Notes under the pieces: generated by a model
What the model was told of the DNA's origin: nothing
Seen by the model: the letters and a program-made list of their open reading frames with translations, nothing else
The model's database searches: none
Assembly: GCF_015477835.1 (NCBI RefSeq)
Contig: NZ_JADLQN010000001.1
Location: 930,001 to 994,000, forward strand
Direction of reading: 5' to 3'
Origin: Nocardia higoensis
GTDB taxonomy: Bacteria; Actinomycetota; Actinomycetes; Mycobacteriales; Mycobacteriaceae
DNA length: 64,000 nt
Shown: in pieces, positions 20,088-28,422 of the stretch
How positions within the stretch are numbered: the stretch's first letter is position 1
Layout of the letters: the number at the start of each line of letters is the position of its first letter
Program-made: the position numbers and the translations under genes

Positions 20088-20337
20088 CACAATCCTCCTC
20101 GCGTTGTCCTGACCGAACCTCGATCCACTCGGCTATAAGCGAACCTTAAATACAGAAACTTATTTCGTCAATCTTGACAGACGAAGTGTTATTCCTGAAA
20201 CATGGATGGGGAGGCGTTCGGGTCCCGTCGGCGCGCGCATCGCGCACACACGGCCCGCCCGCCACGCCGGGCGAGATCTCCTGGCGTTCACGCCGTTCGG
20301 CGCGGTCGATCTGCGCTCAGAGAGAAAGGACCCGATC

Positions 20338-21366
20338 GTGTCGGTTCCGTTGTGGATGTGGCCGGCGGTGCTGGCGGTCATCTTGGCGATGCTGGCGGTG
20401 GATCTGTTCGCCCACCGCAAAGCCCACGTGGTCGGCGTCCGCGAGGCCGCGGTCTGGTCGGCGGTGTGGGTCACCCTGGCCGTCGGCTTCGGTGGGCTGA
20501 TCTGGTGGAGGTGGGGCGGGGAATTCGCCGCCCAGTACTTCGCCGGGTATGTGATCGAGAAGTCCCTCGCGGTGGACAACGTGTTCGTCTTCGCGGTCAT
20601 CTTCGGCTACTTCGCCGTGCCACGCGAATACCAGCATCGTGTGCTGTTCTACGGCGTGCTGGGCGCGCTGGTCTTCCGTGGGGTGTTCATCGCCGCCGGA
20701 TCGATCCTGATCGCGAGTTTCGCCTGGATCCTCTACGTCTTCGGCGCGTTCCTCGTGGCCACGGGCATCAAGATGGCCCGCCACCGCGACGAAACCATCG
20801 ACCCGGAGAAGTCTCTGGTACTGCGTGGATTCCGGCGCCTGGTGCCGATGACCGACGAATTCCGCGGCCAGAAGTTCTGGGTTCGAGAGCACGGCCGCCG
20901 GCTGGCCACGCCGTTGCTGGCGGTGCTGGTGCTCGTCGAGACCACCGACATCGTCTTCGCCGTGGACTCCATCCCCGCCATCTTCGCCGTCACCAGCGAG
21001 CCGTTCCTGGTGTTCACCTCCAACGCCTTCGCCATCCTCGGCCTGCGCGCGATGTACTTCATGCTCGCCGACCTGATGCACCGCTTCATCTATCTGAAGC
21101 TGGGCTTGGCGTTCGTGCTGGTGTGGGTCGGTGTCAAGATGCTGCTGCTCGACATCTACAAGATTCCCACCACCACCTCCCTGGCCGTGGTCGTCGTCAT
21201 CCTCGCCGTCGCCGTCGCCGCAAGCTTGACCCGGACCCGCGTGCGTCCCGCCGAGGACGCCGGCACACCCCCTCCCGGGACCGATACCCACGGCCACGAC
21301 CACGACCACGATGAGGTGATCGATACACCCGTCCCCGCCGCCGGCCCCGGTCGCCGTACCCGATGA
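20338..21366 (+). CDS. TerC family integral membrane protein, probable metal exporter
   Basis: A 342-residue membrane protein of the TerC (Alx/MeeY) family. Signature segments include EKSLAVDNVFVFAVIF with conserved acidic residues in the membrane, VLVLVETTDIVFAVDSIPAI, and FTSNAFAILGLRAMYF. Characterised members export manganese, often to metallate secreted enzymes. The GTG at 20338 is chosen because AGAGAAAGGA lies 8 nt upstream and the first helix starts at once; the open frame reaches back to 20206. The C-terminal tail is His/Asp rich (GHDHDHDE), a likely metal-binding stretch. A strong hairpin follows the stop. Confidence 0.92.
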   Translation: MSVPLWMWPAVLAVILAMLAVDLFAHRKAHVVGVREAAVWSAVWVTLAVGFGGLIWWRWGGEFAAQYFAGYVIEKSLAVDNVFVFAVIFGYFAVPREYQHRVLFYGVLGALVFRGVFIAAGSILIASFAWILYVFGAFLVATGIKMARHRDETIDPEKSLVLRGFRRLVPMTDEFRGQKFWVREHGRRLATPLLAVLVLVETTDIVFAVDSIPAIFAVTSEPFLVFTSNAFAILGLRAMYFMLADLMHRFIYLKLGLAFVLVWVGVKMLLLDIYKIPTTTSLAVVVVILAVAVAASLTRTRVRPAEDAGTPPPGTDTHGHDHDHDEVIDTPVPAAGPGRRTR

Positions 21367-21385
21367 TCAGAGCACCCTCCCCGGA

Positions 21386-21424
21386 CCGTCAGCTGCGCCA
21401 GGCCCCGCGCCGCGCAGCTGACGG
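21386..21424 (+). terminator. Hairpin terminator after the terC-like gene
   Basis: Arms 21386-21398 and 21412-21424 form a perfect 13-bp stem with a 13-nt loop, 19 nt past the stop codon. There is no U-tract. Confidence 0.7.
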
Positions 21425-21472
21425 CTGCGCCAACCCGATACCGACGACATCCGAAGGTGGATACCGGAAATG

Positions 21473-21487
21473 ACGATGGTCTATCGT
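21473..21487 (+). promoter_or_regulatory. Leaderless promoter with palindrome for the small winged-helix regulator
   Basis: TATCGT (21482-21487) matches TAnnnT and ends 6 nt before the ATG at 21494, with no Shine-Dalgarno. ACGAT (21473) and ATCGT (21483) form a 15-bp palindrome over it, a possible autoregulatory operator. Confidence 0.4.
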
Positions 21488-21493
21488 GCGGGT

Positions 21494-21829
21494 ATGCCCT
21501 CCCGCGACGTCACCGCGACCCCCGCCGACCACCCCACCGGGGACACGCCGTCGGCACCGGCTCGGAGCTGGACGTTCCTCACCAATCACGCCCATGTGCT
21601 GCTGTGCCTCTCACGCGACGGCGAGCTGACCATGCGCGAACTCGCCCAAGCCGTCGGCATCACCGAACGCGCCGTGCAGGCCATCATCGCGGACCTCATC
21701 GGCGACGGCTATCTCACCCGCGTCAAGAACGGCCGACGCAACACCTACACCGTGCACGACCACGGCCGCCTGCGGCACCCTCTCGAATCCACCCATACCG
21801 TCGGCGAACTCATCACCGCCCTCCGCTGA
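21494..21829 (+). CDS. Small winged-helix transcriptional regulator (MarR/ArsR-like)
   Basis: A 111-residue protein. After a polar N-terminal stretch, the helix-turn-helix is clear: MRELAQAVGITERAVQAIIA, followed by the wing GYLTRVKNGRRNTYTV. It has only the DNA-binding core and a short tail, no obvious ligand or metal-binding motif. Such single-domain regulators are common in Actinobacteria next to metabolic or stress genes. The ATG at 21494 is preferred because a -10 lies 6 nt before it (leaderless pattern); an upstream ATG at 21470 lies before that -10. Its target is unknown. Confidence 0.75.
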   Translation: MPSRDVTATPADHPTGDTPSAPARSWTFLTNHAHVLLCLSRDGELTMRELAQAVGITERAVQAIIADLIGDGYLTRVKNGRRNTYTVHDHGRLRHPLESTHTVGELITALR

Positions 21830-21924
21830 ACCGCACCGCCGCGGACACCCGCGGCCTTCGGTATCGATGTCGAGCAAGAATCCGCATGCCGACGAACCGG
21901 CGACAACGCGAGAGCCCTCGACCA

Positions 21925-22593
21925 TTACCCCAGCGAGCGAAGGTAGATGAGCGTCGCCTGCACCCGTCGGTCGCCGTCCCGCAGCGGAAGCTTGGCGAAG
22001 ATGGCCCCCACATGTTTTCGCACTGCCGCTTCCGAGACGGTCAACCGTCGAGCGATACCGGAGTTGGTGTGTCCCTCGGCGATCAGCGCCAAGACCTCGC
22101 GCTCGCGCGGAGTGAGCGCGGCGAGCGGAGCGCGGCCCCTGGACACCTTGACCAGGGCACGCACCACATCGGGGTCGACGATCGTCTCGCCTCCCGCGAC
22201 CCGGTCCACCGTGTCGAGGAACTGGCGGACATGCCCCACCCGTTCTTTGAGCAGATATCCCATGCCGCCGCGCGCGGTCTCGTCGTCGAGCAGTTCGTCG
22301 AGGTAGGCCACCGAGACGTATTGCGAGAGCACCACAACGGGCAATTCGGGCGCGCGGCTGCGCAATGCCGCGGCGGCGCGCAGACCGTCGTCGGCGTTGT
22401 CGGGCGGCATCCGGACATCGGTGACCACGAGGTCGGGGCGATAGGCCTCCCAGGCGTGCAGCAAGGCAGGCGCGTCGCCCACGCAGGCGCACATCTCGTG
22501 TCCGGCCGAGGAGAGCACGTCCGCCACCCCTGCTCGCAACAGCGGGCTGTCCTCGGCGAGCACGATACGCAAGGGCCGGACGACGGAACTCAT
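21925..22593 (-). CDS. NarL/FixJ-family response regulator
   Basis: A 222-residue response regulator. The receiver domain (1-125) has the acidic pair in VLAEDSPLLRAG, phospho-Asp in LVVTDVRMPP, the Thr/Ser switch in VVVLSQY and the Lys in YLLKERV. The LuxR-type HTH is at the C terminus (LTPREREVLALIAEGHTNSG, then a recognition helix with EAAVRKHVGAIF). The ATG at 22593 overlaps the stop of the sensor kinase gene (ATGA), so the two form a standard two-component pair. DNA targets are unknown; the upstream CPBP protease gene is a candidate through autoregulation. Confidence 0.92.
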   Translation of the reverse strand: MSSVVRPLRIVLAEDSPLLRAGVADVLSSAGHEMCACVGDAPALLHAWEAYRPDLVVTDVRMPPDNADDGLRAAAALRSRAPELPVVVLSQYVSVAYLDELLDDETARGGMGYLLKERVGHVRQFLDTVDRVAGGETIVDPDVVRALVKVSRGRAPLAALTPREREVLALIAEGHTNSGIARRLTVSEAAVRKHVGAIFAKLPLRDGDRRVQATLIYLRSLG

Positions 22594-23795
22594 GTCGGGC
22601 ATCGCATCCGGATCGTGGTCGGTCCTCCTGGCGGGCTCGTCACCGTGAGGGTGCCGTCCAGCGCGTGCAGCCGCCGGCCCAGCCGGTCGAGACCGCCGCT
22701 CGGGCGGATGTGCGCGCCGCCGACGCCGTCGTCGGTGACGCTCATCGTCCACACGCGGTCGACGCGCGCGCCGCGTACGGTCACCTGCCGGGCCTGAGCG
22801 TGGCGGACCGTGTTGGTCAGTGTCTCCGACACCACCACGTATGCCATGTGCTCGACCGGAGCGGGTAGTCTCGCGCTCGCGAGGCCGTCGAGCGCGATGG
22901 TCACCTCCAGCGGGACATCAGCCACCAGGTCGGCCAGCGCCGGTTCGAGCCCTTTGTCGATCAGGGCCCGCGGCGAGTAACCGAGCAGCACGGCACGCAA
23001 TTCGGCCAATGCTTCGTCCACCTGCCGGTGCGCGTCGGAGGCGAGTCGCCCGGCGGGCCCGTCTTCGTCCATGGCCTCGACCAGTCCCAGGCGCATCGAC
23101 AATGCGACCAGCCGGTGCTGCACCCGGTCGTGCAATTCCGACTCCAGCAGCGCGCGTTCCGAGCGCTCGGCGTCGAGCAGACCGCTGCGTGCTGTCTCGA
23201 GCCGCGACGCCTCCACGCGCCACGGGTCGGCGTCGAACCCGAGCAGGTGCCGGGCCATCGCCGACTCCAGCACCGCCCAGCCGCCCGCGAACAGCAGCAG
23301 TACCGCCGTGCCGACGAGTCCGGTCCCCGCGAGAAGCCAGCCGCCTGCCGCGGTGTCGACGGTCCACGGACCGAGGTCGAAATGGTCGTCGCGGACCAGC
23401 ACGGGGGCGGCGAAGAGCATCACGATGATGACCACGGCGAACAACGCCGCCGTAGCGGCGACCGCGCCGGAAACCGCCGCGCCCGCCACATAGGCGACAT
23501 GCCGCACGGTGGGCAGCCGATTCCCCTGCGCAGACGCGCGGACCTCGATGCCTGCCCGGTCTGCCACCGCCGGATCGACCAGGCGTAGACGTGCGCAGTG
23601 CGCGCGCAGCATCGGCTCCCACAGCCCCACGCGCAGTCGGCGGGTCACCCCGAGCAGAAGGACGGGGAGCGCGCCGAGCATCGTGAGGGCCGAGAGGAAT
23701 CCGGCAATGCCCAGACACACCAGCGACAACCACGGCCACCGCGTTACCAGGAATCGAGGACCGCTCCGCATCGCCGCGGTCACGCCGCCGGTCAC
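22590..23795 (-). CDS. Membrane sensor histidine kinase, NarL-partner (HisKA_3) type
   Basis: A 401-residue kinase. About four hydrophobic segments occupy the first 190 residues (a pair near 10-45, another near 95-125 and 145-170). The HisKA_3 phospho-acceptor is in ALLESELHDRVQHRLVALSM, with His in ELHDRVQ. The ATPase domain has an N box (ETLTNTVRHAQA) and a G box (VTDDGVGGA), ending GGPTTIRMRCPT. The GTG at 23795 overlaps the upstream stop (GTGA); ATG 23771 is a later option. It is coupled on both sides, to the CPBP gene before and the response regulator after. The stimulus is unknown. Confidence 0.9.
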   Translation of the reverse strand: MTGGVTAAMRSGPRFLVTRWPWLSLVCLGIAGFLSALTMLGALPVLLLGVTRRLRVGLWEPMLRAHCARLRLVDPAVADRAGIEVRASAQGNRLPTVRHVAYVAGAAVSGAVAATAALFAVVIIVMLFAAPVLVRDDHFDLGPWTVDTAAGGWLLAGTGLVGTAVLLLFAGGWAVLESAMARHLLGFDADPWRVEASRLETARSGLLDAERSERALLESELHDRVQHRLVALSMRLGLVEAMDEDGPAGRLASDAHRQVDEALAELRAVLLGYSPRALIDKGLEPALADLVADVPLEVTIALDGLASARLPAPVEHMAYVVVSETLTNTVRHAQARQVTVRGARVDRVWTMSVTDDGVGGAHIRPSGGLDRLGRRLHALDGTLTVTSPPGGPTTIRMRCPT

Positions 23796-24664
23796 GACCG
23801 CACCGCCGTCGCGCCGCGCCGACCCGGCAGAGTCGACACGAGGATCGCCCCGACGACGGGTAGATAGGCCAGGCACAGGAGAAGCGTAGTGGCACCCGAA
23901 TGAGCGTCGGGCGCGATGAAACGATCGATGCCCACGGCGACGACGAGATTGCTGCCACCGTGCAGGATCGCCGGTGGCCACACCGACCCGCTGCGGCCCC
24001 ACAGCCAACCGATCACGAACTCGAGCAGCACCGACAACGGCAGCCACATCAGCATGGCCAGGATCGCCTCGCTCGCCGAGTGGTCGGCGCCGAAATATCC
24101 CACCCACGGCAGCGGCCAGTGCCACACGCCCCAGATCACGCCGGTGGCGAATGTCGTCGCGACCGGTCGCCCTGGCAAGAGTCGATCGCGGAGATAGGCG
24201 GTCCACCCGAACTCCTCGCCCCAGAACACCGGGGCGACCAGCACGGGTATCAACAGCGCGACCGCCAAGAAGACGCCGTCCTGCCGATCGACCGGCGCCG
24301 CAGCGATATCCCACATTCCCGAGAGTGCGGCCATCACCAGTGCGAGCACGAGAACGCCCACCGGCATCAGCGTCGCGATCGCGTACGACGACCACGCTTG
24401 CCTGAACCGGAGGGCGAGACCGGCATCGGATAATCCCTCACCGGTGATCCAGCGCCGCGTGACGATCGCCGCGAGCGCGGGCACGAAAGCGGCGGTGAGC
24501 AGTTGAATCACCGGGTCGTCGAGTGAGTACCCGGCTGCCCACACGACAGCCCACGGGATCCAGGATCCGGCGAAGGTGAGCAGGAGGAACCAGCGGACCC
24601 CGACCGTCCGGCCGGGTGCGTCGAGAACGGGGGAGGACCGGAGGTGGGACGGCGTGGAAGTCAT
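23792..24664 (-). CDS. CPBP (CAAX-like) intramembrane metalloprotease
   Basis: A 290-residue protein with about eight hydrophobic helices. The Abi/CPBP motifs are all present: motif 1 GEEFGWTAYL with the paired Glu, motif 2 with the His in VIWGVWHWPL, and motif 3 with the conserved His in ILHGGSN. These Glu and His residues form the metal-independent or metal-assisted catalytic site of Rce1-type proteases. Bacterial members serve in bacteriocin immunity, signalling or unknown processing. It begins a three-gene operon with a coupled two-component pair, so it may generate or modulate the signal that the kinase senses. Substrate unknown. Confidence 0.88.
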   Translation of the reverse strand: MTSTPSHLRSSPVLDAPGRTVGVRWFLLLTFAGSWIPWAVVWAAGYSLDDPVIQLLTAAFVPALAAIVTRRWITGEGLSDAGLALRFRQAWSSYAIATLMPVGVLVLALVMAALSGMWDIAAAPVDRQDGVFLAVALLIPVLVAPVFWGEEFGWTAYLRDRLLPGRPVATTFATGVIWGVWHWPLPWVGYFGADHSASEAILAMLMWLPLSVLLEFVIGWLWGRSGSVWPPAILHGGSNLVVAVGIDRFIAPDAHSGATTLLLCLAYLPVVGAILVSTLPGRRGATAVRS

Positions 24665-24720
24665 ACCTCGACTTCACGGCAATCCGGCGTGCACCGCAGT
24701 AGCCGTCGGCACCGTCACCC

Positions 24721-24738
24721 GGTAGCGCGCACGCTACC
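24721..24738 (-). terminator. Short hairpin after the DUF1206 gene
   Basis: GGTAGCG (24721-24727) and CGCTACC (24732-24738) form a perfect 7-bp stem with a 4-nt loop, 62 nt past the DUF1206 stop and before the CPBP gene start region. It may act as a terminator for the leftward DUF1206 transcript. Confidence 0.4.
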
Positions 24739-24799
24739 CCGGGGACCCCCGGTCAGGCAGGGCAGAGACCGGCGATCACGACGCGAAACGGGGCGCCGC

Positions 24800-25615
24800 C
24801 TACATTTTGGCGTGCTTGGCCTCGACGAAGCTGAACAGGCCGAAGGCGGCGATGCCGAGCGCGGCGATCACCAGCAGCACGACCCCGTAGGGCTGGGCGC
24901 CGAGGGTCTTGAGCGCGCCGTCGAGTCCGGCGGCCTTGTCGGGCTCGGAGCTGGTGACCGCGAGAATCACCAGCACGCCGATCGCGCCGATGGCCGCGCC
25001 CTTCGCGATGTGGCCCGCGGTGCCCAGACGCCGGATGTTGGCGCTGTTCGTGTCCAGGTCTTCCAGGAATCGGCCGGTGACGCCCTTGTGCACGTAGTAG
25101 ATGCCGACCCCGATGATCGCCAGTCCGCCGATCACCAGCGCGACGGTGCCCGCGGTGTTCTGCATGAGCCGGGCGGTCGTGCCCTGACTGTCACCGCTGC
25201 TGGACTTGCCGCCGCCGCGGGCGAAGGTGAAGGCCATCAGTGTCAGCCCGGCGTAGACCACAGCCACGCCCAAGGCCTTGACCCGACGGAACGCCTCCTT
25301 CTTCTTGTCGATCTCGTCGGGCTTGGAGGCGCTGCCGAACACCGCCTCGGCCAGCCGCCACAGTGCCATGAGCAGGAAGGCCACCACGGCGATCCACAGC
25401 GCGGGCTTGCCGCCGGGCGCCGCGGCGATCTGTGCCATGGCGCCGGACTGGTCGGCGGTACCGCCGCCGCCGAAAGCGATGCGCAAGGCGATGTAGGCGA
25501 CGATCAGGTGGACGATGCCGGTCATCACGTAGCCGGCGCGGGCGAATCGCTCGAACGTGGGATGCTGGGCGATCCGGCCCGCTGTGGTCGATGTCGAGGT
25601 GTTGCTGTAAGCCAT
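24800..25615 (-). CDS. DUF1206 domain-containing membrane protein
   Basis: A 271-residue membrane protein with six hydrophobic helices arranged as three repeats of the DUF1206 unit. Each unit has a G-Y or G-H helix start (ARAGYVMTGIVHLIVAYIAL, ALGVAVVYAGLTLMAF, TAGHIAKGAAIGAIGVLVIL). The first 15 residues are a polar Ser/Thr stretch. The biochemical role of the family is unknown; it is widespread in Actinobacteria. A near-perfect SigB/SigF-type promoter lies 40 nt upstream, indicating general stress control. It is a single-gene transcript by spacing. Confidence 0.9.
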   Translation of the reverse strand: MAYSNTSTSTTAGRIAQHPTFERFARAGYVMTGIVHLIVAYIALRIAFGGGGTADQSGAMAQIAAAPGGKPALWIAVVAFLLMALWRLAEAVFGSASKPDEIDKKKEAFRRVKALGVAVVYAGLTLMAFTFARGGGKSSSGDSQGTTARLMQNTAGTVALVIGGLAIIGVGIYYVHKGVTGRFLEDLDTNSANIRRLGTAGHIAKGAAIGAIGVLVILAVTSSEPDKAAGLDGALKTLGAQPYGVVLLVIAALGIAAFGLFSFVEAKHAKM

Positions 25616-25654
25616 GGTGCCTTCTCATCCGTCGGGTGCCGATCGCTAGCGCAG

Positions 25655-25679
25655 ATACCCGGCGCGTGGGCGTCGAAAC
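25655..25679 (-). promoter_or_regulatory. SigB/SigF-type stress promoter of the DUF1206 gene
   Basis: On the minus strand GTTT (25679-25676) and GGGTAT (25660-25655) are separated by exactly 15 nt, matching the actinobacterial SigF/SigB consensus GTTT-N15-17-GGGTAT. It lies about 40 nt upstream of the ATG at 25615. Confidence 0.7.
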
Positions 25680-25806
25680 GGGTGCCGCTGCGCGCCCGCG
25701 ACGCCACGACGTCGCGTCATGGACGTTCACGGAGCGTGGACGCTGCCCGGGACCCGGTCGCACAGCGACACGCCCACCCCGACGAGGGACGCCACGACAG
25801 GCGAAT

Positions 25807-27129
25807 TCACCGCTTGCGCATGGTGATCCGGGCGTCGTAGGCGGGGCTGAGGCCGGTGTGGTACCGCCGCGGTGGCTCGATCGGGCCGGGGACGGTCTCG
25901 ATGCGGCGCTGTTCGAACAGGGTGCGGAACAGGATCCTGGCCTCGGCGAGCGCGAACTGCGCGCCCAGACACCGGTGCGCTCCCGCGCCGAAGGTCAGCC
26001 AGGTGTAGCCGCCCGGGCGTTCACCGAGGAAGCGTTCGGGCCGGAAGGTCAGCGGGTCGGGGTAGTACCACGGTGCTTCGTGGATGAGCAGGATCGGCAC
26101 GATGACGATCGCGCCCTTGGGAACGGCGATACCGTTGACCACCGCGTCGCGCAACGCGCGGCGTCCGGTGAACGGCGAGACGGGCCGCAGGCGCATCGTC
26201 TCGGCGACCACCGCGTCGAGATAGGCGTCGAGCCGGTCGCGATCGCCCGCGTCGGCCGCGGCGTCGACCTCGGCCATGGCCTCGGGGTGCGCGGCCAACA
26301 TGGTCGCCACCCAGCCCAGGGTGATCGCGGTGGTCTCGTAGGCGCCGAGCAGGACGCCGCGCATATTGCGGGCGAGCGCGGCGTCGTCGTGCTGGTCGAG
26401 GTCGGTGCCCACATATCTGGACAACAGATCGGCGCGATGCGCGCCCGGGGTCGCGCGGCGAGCGGTGATCTCCTCGACGATGACGGCGTCGACCTGGTCC
26501 CGGCGGCGGGTCAGCGGGGGATAGGGGAGCGTGTGGCCGCCGAGGAAGGGGGTCAGCAGCGTGACGGTGAGGAATCCGCGGCTCTCGATCTCGTCGAACC
26601 AGGCGCGCACGGCTCGGCGCAGCCGCGCCATCCGGCCGGGTTCCACATCACCGAAGACGACGCCGAGCAGGATGTCGAGCGCCATCTCGTAGCCCGCGCG
26701 CAGAAACGCGAACGGCTCGTCCACCGGCCAGGTCGGAATCGCGCGCTCGACCACCCCCACCATGAGGTCCTCGTAGGACTGCAGCGCCTTGTGCTGGAAG
26801 GGCGGTGAGAACAGTTTGCGTTCGCGGCGGTGTTCCTCGCCGTCGAGGAAGATCAACGTCTCCTCCCCGAACATCACGTCGTGACTGGAGAACCGGCTCA
26901 GTACCTGCCCGACCGAGAAGTTCTCGTGATCGGTGAACAGCGCGCGCACGTCGTCGGGCTCGTGGGTGACGAGCATGGTCGGGAAGGCGGGCGGCGAGAC
27001 GACGAACCGTTCGCCGAGCTCGAGCAACGGCGAGGAATGGGTGCCCGGCCGCAACAGCCCGCCGAGCCGGCCGAGATGACGGGTGCGCAGGCGGGGAAGA
27101 TCGCGCAAAGCGATGTGGGCAGAACACAT
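25807..27129 (-). CDS. Cytochrome P450
   Basis: A 440-residue soluble P450. The I-helix has GAYETTAITLGW, the K-helix ExxR is ETMRLRP, the PERF-like segment is FRPERFLGER, and the heme-thiolate loop is FGAGAHRCLGAQFALAEA. The N-terminal part (LLRPGTHSSPLLELGERFVV) resembles the CYP family often annotated as bacterial steroid or fatty-acid monooxygenases, but I cannot name the CYP subfamily. ATG 27129 is chosen because GAGGA precedes it by 7 nt; the open frame extends to 27213. No ferredoxin or reductase gene is next to it, so it must use partners encoded elsewhere. Substrate unknown. Confidence 0.92.
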   Translation of the reverse strand: MCSAHIALRDLPRLRTRHLGRLGGLLRPGTHSSPLLELGERFVVSPPAFPTMLVTHEPDDVRALFTDHENFSVGQVLSRFSSHDVMFGEETLIFLDGEEHRRERKLFSPPFQHKALQSYEDLMVGVVERAIPTWPVDEPFAFLRAGYEMALDILLGVVFGDVEPGRMARLRRAVRAWFDEIESRGFLTVTLLTPFLGGHTLPYPPLTRRRDQVDAVIVEEITARRATPGAHRADLLSRYVGTDLDQHDDAALARNMRGVLLGAYETTAITLGWVATMLAAHPEAMAEVDAAADAGDRDRLDAYLDAVVAETMRLRPVSPFTGRRALRDAVVNGIAVPKGAIVIVPILLIHEAPWYYPDPLTFRPERFLGERPGGYTWLTFGAGAHRCLGAQFALAEARILFRTLFEQRRIETVPGPIEPPRRYHTGLSPAYDARITMRKR

Positions 27130-27361
27130 CCCGTCATCCTCACCGTTGCCGCCGTACCCCGCAATCGCCGAACAGGTTCTGCGGCAAGAAGTTCGGCGCG
27201 TCGGTGCCCACAATTCCTCGGTCTGGCGATCGTTGCCGTCACACGCTAGAGCGCGGCGACGAGCACGGTCCTCATCGCGATATCCATCGCGAGATACGCA
27301 GACATCGCGACCGCCAGGCCGCGTCCGCTCGGGCCGCCCTCGGTCCGCGGCCGCGGACCGA

Positions 27362-27772
27362 TCAGTCGACCATCCTGGTCACGTCGAGCGGGTTCCCCGG
27401 CCCGCTGAGCAGAATCGCCAGAAAGCACGTGACCCCGAGAGCCGCGACGAGTACCGACAGCAGCAGCGGCCGCTTGCCGTCGGGGGACCGCACGTGGGTC
27501 ACCCCGTTCTCGCCCACCGCCAGGCGATGACCGGGGCTCGGCGACCGGGGGACACCGCTCACGATCAGCAGCAGCGTGGGCACGGTGAGCGCCATGAGCA
27601 GGACTGTCAGAGCGGTCTCGCGCGACTCGGCGGTGATGCGCACCCCCACCAGCTCGAAGATCAGCAGCGAGCACGCGGTGCGATACCACGCCAGCGCGGT
27701 GCGCTCCACCTGTAAACCGCCGTCGGACAGCGGCATCGACGGCGGCGTCGCATCGTCCTCGCGCGCGGTCAT
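27362..27772 (-). CDS. DUF202 family membrane protein
   Basis: A 136-residue protein with the DUF202 signature near the start (GGLQVERTALAWYRTACSLL) and three hydrophobic helices. It lies 10 nt after another DUF202-type gene. The function of the family is unknown. The polar loop between helices 2 and 3 is longer than usual (PSPGHRLAVGENGVTHVRS). Confidence 0.85.
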   Translation of the reverse strand: MTAREDDATPPSMPLSDGGLQVERTALAWYRTACSLLIFELVGVRITAESRETALTVLLMALTVPTLLLIVSGVPRSPSPGHRLAVGENGVTHVRSPDGKRPLLLSVLVAALGVTCFLAILLSGPGNPLDVTRMVD

Positions 27773-27782
27773 GGGTGCGGTG

Positions 27783-28163
27783 TCATGTCAGCATCGACCA
27801 GCAGACCAGGCCCGCCGCTACCGCCAGGATCAACGACAGCGGCACCGCGATGTGCGGAGCGGGCAGCGGCGCCGACCGGCGCAGGCTGCGTTCGGTGCGC
27901 GCCCATCCCGTCCATGCCAGGATCGGCAACACGACCGCCGATCCTGTCAGCAGGGCCGAGGCCGCCACGCTGGGGAAGGAACGGTCGCCGACTCCGAAGA
28001 CCTGCAATGCCACACCCGCGGCCATGAGCGCCAGCGACGTGCGTATCCACGCCAGATAGGTCCGTTCGTTGGCCAGACTGAAGCGGGCGTCCGGCTCGGT
28101 GCCCGTGCCGTAGACCCGCGCGGGAAAACGGCGTGGGGCCGCCTCGTCGTCGGTATCCGCCAC
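27783..28163 (-). CDS. YidH/DUF202 family membrane protein
   Basis: A 126-residue inner membrane protein with the DUF202 signature FSLANERTYLAWIRTSLALM followed by three helices. The GTG at 28163 is chosen because AAGGAGGG lies 7 nt upstream; a longer frame to 28259 has no such site. Paired short DUF202 genes (YidH and YidG-like) are a common arrangement. The role is unknown. This gene is divergent from the potassium transporter genes. Confidence 0.85.
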   Translation of the reverse strand: MADTDDEAAPRRFPARVYGTGTEPDARFSLANERTYLAWIRTSLALMAAGVALQVFGVGDRSFPSVAASALLTGSAVVLPILAWTGWARTERSLRRSAPLPAPHIAVPLSLILAVAAGLVCWSMLT

Positions 28164-28422
28164 CTCGACACCCTCCTTCGTCCCGAGCCGCGCGCCCGGG
28201 CTACAGACTTCGGCTCCACCGTGCCACTCGCCGACCGGGTGGCTCCGGCGGACAGCCACATGGTGGCGCCCACGGCGACATCGTCACTCGACCAGCGGGC
28301 GCGGGTACGACAAGAAGTTGACGCGTCCTCGCCGCACGTTGCTTGCGATCGTCGGTATCCGCAGTAGCTTACGACCAGACCGCTCCATGAACATGGGTAC
28401 GGTATTCGGCGACGTAAGAGGA

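Noticed and set aside
20190..20337. A yybP-ykoY manganese riboswitch before the terC-like gene
   Set aside because: TerC genes often carry one, but the conserved start and closing sequences of that riboswitch could not be found here by eye; a covariance-model search would decide.
21925..22593. The NarL-type regulator as the DosR protein for the hydrogenase box
   Set aside because: Its partner is a membrane HisKA_3 kinase without the GAF domains of DosS/DosT, and the gene order with a CPBP protease is unlike dosRS.
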